DNA of 26,195 nt from Cesiribacter sp. (GTDB lineage: Bacteria; Bacteroidota; Bacteroidia; Cytophagales; Cyclobacteriaceae), in contig JASLAE010000177.1 of assembly GCA_030147305.1 (NCBI GenBank), positions 1-26,195 on the forward strand, in the 5' to 3' direction. The notes beneath the pieces are model-generated. The model made no database searches, was not told the DNA's origin, and was given only the letters and a program-made list of their open reading frames with translations. This document shows, piece by piece, positions 14,197 to 21,928 of this stretch. Position 1 is the first letter of the stretch. Each line of letters starts with the position of its first letter. A program made the translations under genes and the position numbers.

Positions 14197-15063
14197 CTAC
14201 ACTAACAAAGTGGTGGTTTGTTTCTCAAATGTTCTGGCAGCTTCCCAACCAATCATCGCTGTTTTTCTTGTAGCGCCCCACAGATAACCACCCAGGGTCC
14301 CACTGGCCTGAATTACCCGATGGCAGGGAATTAGAAAAGCTACCGGGTTACTGCCAATGGCAGTGCCTACTGCTCTGGAGGCTTTTGTATTTTTAATCTG
14401 CGTGGCAATGCTGCCATAGGTAGACAAATGCCCCAAGGGTATTTTCAACAGCGCTTCCCAAACCTTTAGCTGAAAATCTGTTCCCTTCAAATGCAACTTT
14501 ATATTATTGATCTGGCTCCAGTCGTGTGTAAAAATATACAGGGCATTTTGCTGATGAGGGTCCAGCATTTGTTTAAACTGTGCATTTGGAAAATACTGCT
14601 GCAGCTTTTGCAACGCCTCTTCTTCCTGGTCGGCAAATGCCATGTAGCAAATACCCTTTGGTGTAGCTGCAACGAGTAGTGTACCAAAAGGACTTTCGGC
14701 AAAGCTGTAGTTGATGAGGAGATGCTCGCCGCCATGCTTGAATTCGCCAGGGGTCATGCCCTCAATTTTGATAAATAGATCATGGAGGCGCCCTGTTCCT
14801 GAAAGGCCGGTATCCAGTGCTGCATCGAACAAGGTAGCCTGCTGCTCCTTCAGCACCTTTTTGGCATGTGCCACGCTAATGTATTGTAGAAATTTTTTGG
14901 GGCTTACCCCCGCCCATGCTGTAAACAAACGCTGAAAGTGAAAGGGACTTAAACTGACTTTCTCAGCCATACTTTCCAGGCTTGGCTGCTCCCTGAAGTT
15001 TTCCACAATGTACGCAATTGCTGCTGCAATTCGGTTGTAATTGATTTGTTCCTGCTCGTTCAT
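14197..15063 (-). CDS. ada: AraC-type HTH / O6-methylguanine-DNA methyltransferase (Ada-like)
   Basis: A 288-residue fusion. Residues about 10-112 form an AraC-family helix-turn-helix pair (AEKVSLSPFHFQRLF and LHDLFIKIEGMTPGEF). From about 118 on is a methylated-DNA-cysteine methyltransferase, with the acceptor C247 in IPCHRVI preceded by the STYGSIA and GSNPVAFL blocks. It transfers methyl groups from O6-methylguanine to its own cysteine. Unlike E. coli Ada (about 354 residues), the N-terminal zinc domain carrying the phosphotriester-acceptor cysteine is missing, so methylation-triggered activation through that cysteine cannot apply. It is the first gene of a likely ada-alkB operon with its own promoter candidate. 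Confidence 0.93.
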   Translation of the reverse strand: MNEQEQINYNRIAAAIAYIVENFREQPSLESMAEKVSLSPFHFQRLFTAWAGVSPKKFLQYISVAHAKKVLKEQQATLFDAALDTGLSGTGRLHDLFIKIEGMTPGEFKHGGEHLLINYSFAESPFGTLLVAATPKGICYMAFADQEEEALQKLQQYFPNAQFKQMLDPHQQNALYIFTHDWSQINNIKLHLKGTDFQLKVWEALLKIPLGHLSTYGSIATQIKNTKASRAVGTAIGSNPVAFLIPCHRVIQASGTLGGYLWGATRKTAMIGWEAARTFEKQTTTLLV

Positions 15064-15083
15064 GGTGATTAAAGCTTATGAAT

Positions 15084-15114
15084 TAAAGGTAGGCAGCAGC
15101 CATACACGTTAAAA
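15084..15114 (-). promoter_or_regulatory. Candidate promoter for ada-alkB
   Basis: On the minus strand TTTT (15114-15111), 19 bases, then TACCTTTA (15091-15084), close to the Bacteroidota -33/-7 consensus with ideal spacing and 20 bases from the ada ATG. This argues that ada-alkB is not only read through from msrB. Confidence 0.45.
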
Positions 15115-15183
15115 CCCGAAACTTGCGCACTTTTCTGGCTGGCAGGTGATACGCACCACCCGGCAAACGTTTCTTTCTGCAAG

Positions 15184-15660
15184 CTACAAAACAGATAGGG
15201 CAGGCGATGCCTCCCGTGCTTCTATTCTGATTAAACTTATTGAATTAATGCAGTAGCGCAATCCGGCAGGTGGGGGACCATCCTTAAATACATGGCCCAG
15301 GTGACCGTCACAGACATTGCAGGTAACCTCGACGCGCTGCATGTGGTGGCTATCGTCAAAACTATACCGCATGGCACCTTTAGCGATAGGCTGGGTGAAC
15401 GATGGCCAGCCTGAAATGGCATGATACTTTTCGGTTGCATTAAAGAGTGGGCTTAGGCAACCGGCACATACATAAAGGCCAGGGTCATAGGAGCGGCAAT
15501 AAGCATTGCGATAGGGAGGTTCCGTTCCCTTTTCCCGCAACACGTAAAATTGCGCTGGGGTGAGTTGTGCACGCCACTCGGCCTCAGTCTTCTCTACCCG
15601 CCGGTAGGGTTCGGGGTCTCCATACTTGGCATAATAGAGCACATCTTTCCAGCGCAGCAT
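15184..15660 (-). CDS. msrB: Peptide-methionine (R)-S-oxide reductase MsrB
   Basis: Reduces the R epimer of methionine sulfoxide in proteins. The 158-residue cytoplasmic protein has the zinc-binding pairs C65-x-x-C68 (CAGC) and C114-x-x-C117 (CNVC), GWPSF at 84-88, and the catalytic C137 in LRYCINS; C55 in NAYC sits where a resolving cysteine is often found. The N-terminus MLRWKDVLYYAKYG is typical of the family, which supports this ATG. It lies 120 bases upstream of ada on the same strand, giving a stress-repair cluster for oxidised protein and alkylated DNA. Co-transcription is possible but ada has its own promoter candidate. Confidence 0.94.
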   Translation of the reverse strand: MLRWKDVLYYAKYGDPEPYRRVEKTEAEWRAQLTPAQFYVLREKGTEPPYRNAYCRSYDPGLYVCAGCLSPLFNATEKYHAISGWPSFTQPIAKGAMRYSFDDSHHMQRVEVTCNVCDGHLGHVFKDGPPPAGLRYCINSISLIRIEAREASPALSVL

Positions 15661-15764
15661 CAGGTACTTCTATAGGGTCTTGGTGTAGTGTAGAACAGCC
15701 GTAAAACCTGATAGGTTCTCCCCTGCCAGCTGAAACGCATCCTAAAATTGTTACCTGCTGCACA

Positions 15765-18700
15765 TCAGTGCTTCACAAAACGCTTTACTTTGCTCTCGAA
15801 AGTGGCAGACTTTACCTTAATTAAGTACAGGCCTTTATTTAGCAATACAGTGCTCAGGTCTAACTGAAAGGTATTGGTACCTTCCTGTACAACTACTTCC
15901 CGCGACTGCAGCACGCGGCCGCTCAGGTCATTGATCTGTATGCTGCAGATGCCATCCGTCTCTGCAACAAATTCAAGAGTTATTTCTCCCTGGCTTGGGT
16001 TCGGATAGAGTTTGGTGATCTGGTTAAGCGTCTCGGCCAGGGGTGCTGGCTCCTCTGTTCCGGGGGTATCAGGTGTTGCCCCCCGGATCTCCTGATAAGC
16101 GTCCCGCACTTCAATCTCTAATGCATTGATATAGCCATAGCGGGCAAAATCTCCGGCTTCCACCTCTATGAGCACGCCCCCATTAGTGGGCTGTACGTCC
16201 CGGATCACGGCTGTCTGGCTAATGTTGTTCTGTACATCCAGGCTTACCTTTCTGCTTCCAATCCTGTATTCGGTGGTCCCGTTTTCGCCTCCTTCAAAGG
16301 CAGAGGCGGCAAAGAAGCGGAAGTTATAGGTCAGGGCATCGTCCAGGCCGTAGAGATACATTTTAGCCACCGTACCAATTTCGGTGTAGTAATAGGTCCT
16401 GATCACATTATCGTGGTAAAGGCCCTGGTCATTGGCCTCCGGACCAAAGGCATTGTTGCCATCGAAGCTTTTGTCCAGGCGCAGGTTAATGCCTGTATTT
16501 TGCAGATCTTCGTTCCTGAAGTTATACCAGGTGTATCCGGTCACAGGCCTCTGATCCAGGTTTACCCAGGGCTGGCCCATGTTCATGGTATAGTTGGCAT
16601 TGACGAGCACCTCGTACAACAGAGTGGCTGCTTGCTGTACTTCAGCATATTCAGAGTAAGCACCACTTCCCACAGCCCGCAGCTTATATTCATAGCCGGT
16701 ATTGGCTTCTAAGTCTTCATCAACATACTGAGTAGCGTTTGCCGCAGTAGTATTAACCAGATCGAAAGTGCCTGAGGGCAGCGTTCTGCGCCAAATCTCA
16801 AAGCCAGCTTCCTGGTGGGAGTTGTCGGTCCAGCTAAGTTCTATGGCTGATTTAGAGTCTGCATAAGCCTTAAACCTGCCAGGTCGCAGCAGTTTATTAC
16901 CAGCCGGGTATTGCTCAATGACCAAGGCATTCAAAAATCCGCCTTTGGTAGCATCGGCAGCGCCGGCGATTGAAATCACTACTTCTCCCTCGGCATTGGC
17001 CCTGACACCATTGATCTGCACCGTTTTATCGCTGTTGCTCTGCACTGCCAGGCTTACAGTTTCACTGCCAATGCTGTAGTTAGTACTGCCGCCATTGCTT
17101 TTATAAATGCTGCTGCCAAAGAACACAAAGTTGTAGAGCAGGTCTGCCTTTAGACCAGATACTTTTATACGGGCAGTTTCTTCAGGGTTGATGATGTAAG
17201 CAGATTGCGTGACTTTATCGGGATAAAGCCCGGAATTGTTGCCACTTGTTTCGCCATAGGGCTTGCTGGCAGACCACGCATCGACCAGGGTGAGTGCGTA
17301 GCCGGTCTGTTCCCCATATTCATTCAGTAAATTATCAAGCACCACCTTGTTGTTCTGCCCCGGAAAAGTATTGGTGTTATTCCACGGAGCTTCTGCGACC
17401 AAATTTTGCCCCAGATTGATAAAGATGGAGGTTTTTTCGCTGTTAACGACCTTAATGTCAAACGTAATATCCGTTTCCAGGAAACCGTCGTAAGCCGTGA
17501 GCTGCACCCCTTTATAGAGCCCTATGTCTTTAACCTGTGGGTTGAGCACAATCCGGCCCTTTGCGGGGGCGGTTATTTCAACTTTAGCAAAATCAGGCAG
17601 GTATCTGCTGATCAGTTGTAGTGCCTCACCTTCCGGATCATGAACATCAAATGTAACTATGGTCTCTTTCCCTTCGGGCACCTGTACCAGGGTAGAAAGA
17701 TTAGCCAGTACCGGTGGTTTATTCTGGTCGCTTACAGCAGCGACCTCACTCCACTCAGAAAATTCTTCATCTCCAACAGCCCTTACCTGGTAGTAGTAGC
17801 TGCTGAGGGTATCGAGGCCCTGATCGGTATAACTGCTGATGTTAACGGCTGTTGTTCCTATTTTTGCAAAGTTGCTGCCATCGGTGCCCCGCCATACTTC
17901 AAAGCCTTTTTCAATGCCTGCATTATCAGTCCATTGAAGGGCGGCTTTTTGGCCACCGGCCCAATAAGCCACAAGCGCTGTAGGCGCCAGGAGGCTGCCT
18001 GCTGCAGTGCTTGCATGTACCCAGCGGCCATCTGTTTCCAGACCGGCAAACTCAGAAGCGCCTTCACTGCTAATGGTGCGCAGCTTGTAATAGTAAGTAG
18101 TGGCGGGCTGCAGCCCGGCATCCGTATAGGCTTCTGTATTTGCAGGTACAGTATTTACAATCCGGAAAGTACCCTCCTGGCTGGCACTCCGGTAAACTTC
18201 TACCTGATCTGAGTCATCGCCGGTATAAGACCAGTTCAAAAGAATCTGCTGATCGTCTACCGCAGCAGCTGTGACGGCCGTGGGTGCTGCAGGTAGTTGC
18301 CGCTCGGGAATGGCCTCTGAGAAGGCAGCATCCGGAATGATCTGTTTTGGCAGATCAGGCCCCTGCCAGCTCACCTGCAGTGTCTCTGCAGCGCCCTGCC
18401 CCTCGAAATACAGCACTTTAATTTCATGCAGACCGCTTGTGAGTGCAACTGTACCGGACGCTTCCTCCTGTGTATGGACTTTATCATTATTGACCACCTG
18501 CAAACCATCAATGCTCAGGGTGCTCCCATCATCAGAGGTGGTATAAAAGGTATAATCGCCTGTGGTTGGAATGTTAATATAGCCCTCAAACTTAAAGGCA
18601 AAGCCATCGTTTACCTGCCGGGGATTTACAATATCGAAATTGGCTAACCTGCCTCTTTTAATGGGTGCCAACAGGGAAATGTTGTGAACGGTGGCAAGTG

Positions 18701-20561
18701 TACCTTCATAATAAGTATAGTCGATGCCATTGATAAAGGTGCCGGCCGTTACCTGATTGCTGAAAGGAGAAAGATTCTCCATTTCGTCTATGGCCCGTAC
18801 CCTGAAACTGAAAAATGTCTGTTCCGGCAGATCCTTCATGGTAAACGCAGTATTTGTGGTAGTGGCCACCAGGCTGCTGTCCATATAGATCTGGTACGTG
18901 AGTGGAACCGCCTCCCCGGCATTGTCGGTGGAGGCCTGCCAGTAAAGCGAGATGCTGTTGCGAGAGGTTTTGCGTGCTACCAAATTGCCCGGGCTGCTCG
19001 GTGGGCTTGTGTCGGCATGCGTTTTTCCGCTACCCCTGGTATAAGCAGAACCACCCGCTGCATTCACTGCGCGCAATGCATAATAATAATGTGTATAAGG
19101 TCTTAGTGCTTCATCCTGGAAAAGATTGGTATTGGCAGGAAGCTGTGCAAGGAGTACCCAGGGACCTTCCGGGCTGGTACTGCGATAAAGCTCAAAGCCA
19201 CTTTCATTACTACTCTTTTCTTGCCAGTGTATGCTGAGCGCAGTTTCGGAGTGCGTCTTTACGATGAGCTGCTCAGGCGCCGGTACCTTTCCCTCTTCCG
19301 CATCGAACGTTACCTGAATAGGGACCGAAGCAGCACTGGGGCATCCATAAGGCGCTGTAACAGTTACACTGTAGGCGCCAGCTGTGTTCACCACAAGACT
19401 GTCCAGCGTGGAGCCATCAGACCATAGGTAGTGTTGATAACCTTTGGGCGCGCGCAGGGTAACTGTGGTGCGCCCATCCAGTGTTGGCAGCGCAGTAGGC
19501 CCCGTCGCAACAATGGCGGGTGTAGCCGTGGGCGCTACCCGCTGCACCTTTAGCGGCTCAGACCAGGCAGACCACATGCCTTTGTATTTTATACGAACCC
19601 TGTAAGCACCCAATCCATTGATTGGTACTTCATGACTATTCGACCCATAAGCATTTCCATCTTTTTGCCATTCGTAGGCATCAAATCCCTGCCTGACACC
19701 CAGGAGACCGCTTACTTCTTCCCCTTCACAAAAGTTATATTTGAAATATGCTGCATGAATGCGCAACATGGAGGTATTCATCAGGAAAGGGAAAAAATCA
19801 GGTTCCAGGTACATCGCTTCCCAGGTACCATGCCCTAGCTCTGGATAGTATTGATACTGGTAATTGGCACCTACGGCCCTGAATTCCTCTGCTACCCGAT
19901 CGCCTGAAGAAGGCTGTGGCTGTGAGTCTCTGCCGCCCTGCGCATGCCACAGGGCTGTATATTTTAACACCTGGGCATAGCTTTTGGCTGTAGCACCATC
20001 AGCAGAAGACATAATAATGGCACCAGCAAAGACCAGTGGATTTTCATAGGCTAATTTCCAGGCAGCGGTGCCACCGGCAGAATATCCTTCCAGCAGTACC
20101 CTGAAGGGATCGACCCCCAGATCCTGAATGGCCTTGTCTATAAATTTAAGTATAGCGGCGCGCTCAGCCGTTGTCCAGTTCTCACTGCTGGCCTGCGGCA
20201 CCATCACAAACCCATCGTAGCGGCCATCGTTAAGCGCCTGCAGGTGGGGTTCTCCACCAATCTTAAGCTGCAGGTTATTGTCTGTTCCGCCCATGCCCAG
20301 GCCATGGAGCAGCACCACCAGTGGATATTTCTTACGCGTAACAGCGGTACTGTCAAAATCCTCGGGGAACAGCAGGCGGAAGGGAACACCATTGATGATG
20401 TAGGCTTTGTACGCGGCCGTATTCCAGCTGGTGCCTACATTGGGGGTATAACACCAACCATAGACTTTATTGTCTGCAGGCGGAACCGACGCACAGTCTT
20501 GTGCAAACAGATTAAAGGAGCATAGCAAAGAGAAGAAGAGCAGTAGTAATATTTTCTTCAT
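15765..20561 (-). CDS. Secreted alpha/beta-hydrolase esterase with FnIII, PA14 and T9SS tail
   Basis: A 1598-residue extracellular protein. Signal peptide to about A20. The N-terminal alpha/beta hydrolase (about 35-265) resembles COG4099/CE1-type esterases: LVVLLHGLGMGG, nucleophile S161 in GYSAGG, likely D212 in GGRDS, and H244 in ELGHGTW. Then come Ig-like stretches (about 270-420), FnIII domains (about 427-514, 519-605, 754-847, 857-942, 1224-1310), a PA14 domain (about 615-745, YTFYTTSDDGSTLSIDG), a cadherin-like domain (about 947-1040), and two copies of a domain of about 170 residues that I cannot name (about 1044-1215 and 1316-1487). A T9SS tail (LYPNPSQGEI, about 1514-1598) ends in KRFVKH. 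Acting on an esterified polysaccharide is likely but the substrate is not readable. A peptidase activity is the main alternative. Confidence 0.88.
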   Translation of the reverse strand: MKKILLLLFFSLLCSFNLFAQDCASVPPADNKVYGWCYTPNVGTSWNTAAYKAYIINGVPFRLLFPEDFDSTAVTRKKYPLVVLLHGLGMGGTDNNLQLKIGGEPHLQALNDGRYDGFVMVPQASSENWTTAERAAILKFIDKAIQDLGVDPFRVLLEGYSAGGTAAWKLAYENPLVFAGAIIMSSADGATAKSYAQVLKYTALWHAQGGRDSQPQPSSGDRVAEEFRAVGANYQYQYYPELGHGTWEAMYLEPDFFPFLMNTSMLRIHAAYFKYNFCEGEEVSGLLGVRQGFDAYEWQKDGNAYGSNSHEVPINGLGAYRVRIKYKGMWSAWSEPLKVQRVAPTATPAIVATGPTALPTLDGRTTVTLRAPKGYQHYLWSDGSTLDSLVVNTAGAYSVTVTAPYGCPSAASVPIQVTFDAEEGKVPAPEQLIVKTHSETALSIHWQEKSSNESGFELYRSTSPEGPWVLLAQLPANTNLFQDEALRPYTHYYYALRAVNAAGGSAYTRGSGKTHADTSPPSSPGNLVARKTSRNSISLYWQASTDNAGEAVPLTYQIYMDSSLVATTTNTAFTMKDLPEQTFFSFRVRAIDEMENLSPFSNQVTAGTFINGIDYTYYEGTLATVHNISLLAPIKRGRLANFDIVNPRQVNDGFAFKFEGYINIPTTGDYTFYTTSDDGSTLSIDGLQVVNNDKVHTQEEASGTVALTSGLHEIKVLYFEGQGAAETLQVSWQGPDLPKQIIPDAAFSEAIPERQLPAAPTAVTAAAVDDQQILLNWSYTGDDSDQVEVYRSASQEGTFRIVNTVPANTEAYTDAGLQPATTYYYKLRTISSEGASEFAGLETDGRWVHASTAAGSLLAPTALVAYWAGGQKAALQWTDNAGIEKGFEVWRGTDGSNFAKIGTTAVNISSYTDQGLDTLSSYYYQVRAVGDEEFSEWSEVAAVSDQNKPPVLANLSTLVQVPEGKETIVTFDVHDPEGEALQLISRYLPDFAKVEITAPAKGRIVLNPQVKDIGLYKGVQLTAYDGFLETDITFDIKVVNSEKTSIFINLGQNLVAEAPWNNTNTFPGQNNKVVLDNLLNEYGEQTGYALTLVDAWSASKPYGETSGNNSGLYPDKVTQSAYIINPEETARIKVSGLKADLLYNFVFFGSSIYKSNGGSTNYSIGSETVSLAVQSNSDKTVQINGVRANAEGEVVISIAGAADATKGGFLNALVIEQYPAGNKLLRPGRFKAYADSKSAIELSWTDNSHQEAGFEIWRRTLPSGTFDLVNTTAANATQYVDEDLEANTGYEYKLRAVGSGAYSEYAEVQQAATLLYEVLVNANYTMNMGQPWVNLDQRPVTGYTWYNFRNEDLQNTGINLRLDKSFDGNNAFGPEANDQGLYHDNVIRTYYYTEIGTVAKMYLYGLDDALTYNFRFFAASAFEGGENGTTEYRIGSRKVSLDVQNNISQTAVIRDVQPTNGGVLIEVEAGDFARYGYINALEIEVRDAYQEIRGATPDTPGTEEPAPLAETLNQITKLYPNPSQGEITLEFVAETDGICSIQINDLSGRVLQSREVVVQEGTNTFQLDLSTVLLNKGLYLIKVKSATFESKVKRFVKH

Positions 20562-20580
20562 AGCATAGATCCCGGCATTT

Positions 20581-20611
20581 TGAAGATATAGGTGTAAGCG
20601 AGCGGAACAAA
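20581..20611 (-). promoter_or_regulatory. Candidate promoter for the secreted esterase gene
   Basis: On the minus strand TTTG (20611-20608), 19 bases, then TATCTTCA (20588-20581), which matches TAnnTTTG at four of six fixed positions. It lies 19 bases before the ATG. Spacing and position are good; the -7 box is imperfect. Confidence 0.35.
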
Positions 20612-20612
20612 A

Positions 20613-20638
20613 AAGGTTTTTCAGAAACCTTGAAAAAC
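20613..20638. promoter_or_regulatory. Overlapping inverted repeats next to the esterase promoter
   Basis: Two mutually exclusive dyads share the same bases: AAGGTTT/AAACCTT (20613-20619 and 20625-20631) and GTTTTTCA/TGAAAAAC (20616-20623 and 20631-20638). They abut the candidate -33 box of the esterase gene, where a regulator could act. Confidence 0.35.
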
Positions 20639-20654
20639 AACTCTTCTGTAACTA

Positions 20655-20734
20655 CGAAATTTTTAAAGGGTTTGGATGTGGAAGGTTTTCAATAAATCAC
20701 AGCTGTTATCTTAAACAGTTTCGAAATTTTTAAA
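20655..20734. repeat. 13-base direct repeat in the divergent promoter region
   Basis: CGAAATTTTTAAA occurs at 20655-20667 and again at 20722-20734, 67 bases apart start to start. Nearby ACCGAAAAATTAAAA at 20741-20755 looks like a degenerate third copy. AT-rich bias raises the chance of coincidence. Confidence 0.4.
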
Positions 20735-20921
20735 AAATAAACCGAAAAATTAAAATTTTCTAAAATCCAATCTAAACATTCTCTACGTAGATCATCTTAC
20801 ACAGGAGCAGCAGCATCTCCATTAAGATTCAGCCCTTGTGGAGAAAAACAGCTTTTTCCCCTGTGCTCTATCCTGAGCTCTATAAAAAGACAACTTTTTC
20901 ACTACTATAAATAATGTACGT

Positions 20922-21908
20922 ATGTCCAAATTAATTACCACCTCCCCTTCCTTTGGGGAGCTATCAGCAAAAACTGATAGACGTAAATTTTTAGTCTACT
21001 CAGGGGTGGGTATCATCACCACGAGCTTGCTCCTATCAGGTTGCAGCGAAGACGATATGGCTATGACAAATCTGCAACCGCCAGCAGATCTGAAAGCCGT
21101 TAAACAAAGTAATGGCGATGTAGTGCTCAGCTGGCGGGACACTTCTACAGGAGAAAGTGGTTTCCGCGTTGAGCGTAGCAACAGCCCAAGTGGCACTTTT
21201 ACTAAAATTGGCAGTGACTTAGCCGCCAACACTACCAGCTACACTGACTTTGTTTCCAACATGTCAAGTGCAAGTGCTGTATATTATTACAGGGTTGTTG
21301 CATTTCAGGGCAACCAGACTTCTGCAGCAACGGCTGTCGTGAGCAGCACTGGTGCTGCAGCCATGGTAGACCTGGGCAGCGGAGATATTGGTATCCTTAA
21401 TTATGCTTACGCTCTTGAGCAATTAGAGGCAGCATTTTATACCATGGTAGTAGAGAACAACTATTACAGTGGTGCCACAGATATGGAAAAATGGGTGCTG
21501 GAAGATATCTATAAGCACGAAGTGGCTCACCGTGATTTCTTCAAAGCCGCACTTGGCACAGCTGCCATCCCTGGATTAGAGGTTGATTTTAGTTCTGTTG
21601 ATTTCAATGACCGCGCCAGCGTATTAGGCACTGCAAAAGTGTTGGAAAATACAGGCGTAGGCGCTTATAACGGTGCAGGCCATCTATTAGAAAACGTAAA
21701 TTATCTGCTGGTTGCCGGTAAAATCGTATCTGTAGAAGCACGCCACGCTGCTGTTATCAGCAACCTGATTGAGCCAAATTCTACTGCATTTGTAGATGTA
21801 GTGAATGAGCAGGGACTTGATGTAGTCTATACCCCTGCAGAAGTACTGGCAGCTGCCGGACCATTTATTGCTACTGAAATCAACGCAGAGAATTTACCAA
21901 CCGATTAA
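20922..21908 (+). CDS. Tat-type lipoprotein with FnIII and ferritin-like (PF13668) domains
   Basis: A 328-residue exported protein. DRRKFLVYSG (19-28) is a twin-arginine motif and LLLSGC gives a lipobox with C41, so I predict a folded, lipid-anchored envelope protein. Residues about 52-145 are an FnIII domain (SWRDTSTGESGFRVER). From about 155 to 310 is a four-helix ferritin-like domain of the PF13668/PCC13-62 desiccation-related type, with candidate metal ligands E166/E169, E200-x-x-H203, E242 and E272-x-x-H275. The full set suggests a di-iron site. The activity of this family is not established; iron- or peroxide-related protection is inferred. It is the first gene of a two-gene operon, 20 bases before the next. 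The FnIII-ferritin arrangement is unusual. Confidence 0.88.
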   Translation: MSKLITTSPSFGELSAKTDRRKFLVYSGVGIITTSLLLSGCSEDDMAMTNLQPPADLKAVKQSNGDVVLSWRDTSTGESGFRVERSNSPSGTFTKIGSDLAANTTSYTDFVSNMSSASAVYYYRVVAFQGNQTSAATAVVSSTGAAAMVDLGSGDIGILNYAYALEQLEAAFYTMVVENNYYSGATDMEKWVLEDIYKHEVAHRDFFKAALGTAAIPGLEVDFSSVDFNDRASVLGTAKVLENTGVGAYNGAGHLLENVNYLLVAGKIVSVEARHAAVISNLIEPNSTAFVDVVNEQGLDVVYTPAEVLAAAGPFIATEINAENLPTD

Positions 21909-21912
21909 TCTT

Positions 21913-21918
21913 AAGGAG
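21913..21918 (+). promoter_or_regulatory. Strong Shine-Dalgarno site of the second ferritin-like gene
   Basis: AAGGAG lies 10 bases before the ATG at 21929, directly after the first gene's stop. Bacteroidota genes usually lack such a site, and its neighbours here do. It supports the chosen start. Confidence 0.6.
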
Positions 21919-21928
21919 AATTTATACC

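Larger units (their letters stand above)
20562..20921. other. Divergent regulatory region, esterase / ferritin-like operon
   Basis: 360 AT-rich bases between divergent genes. It holds the esterase promoter candidate, a pair of overlapping inverted repeats at 20613-20638 just upstream of its -33 box, a 13-base direct repeat (20655-20667 and 20722-20734), and the palindrome CTACGTAG (20783-20790). I could not place a consensus promoter for the ferritin-like operon. Confidence 0.6.

Noticed and set aside
17640..18212. Plus-strand open frame of 190 codons opposite the esterase gene
   Set aside because: Antisense to FnIII coding sequence, no recognisable features, no start signal.
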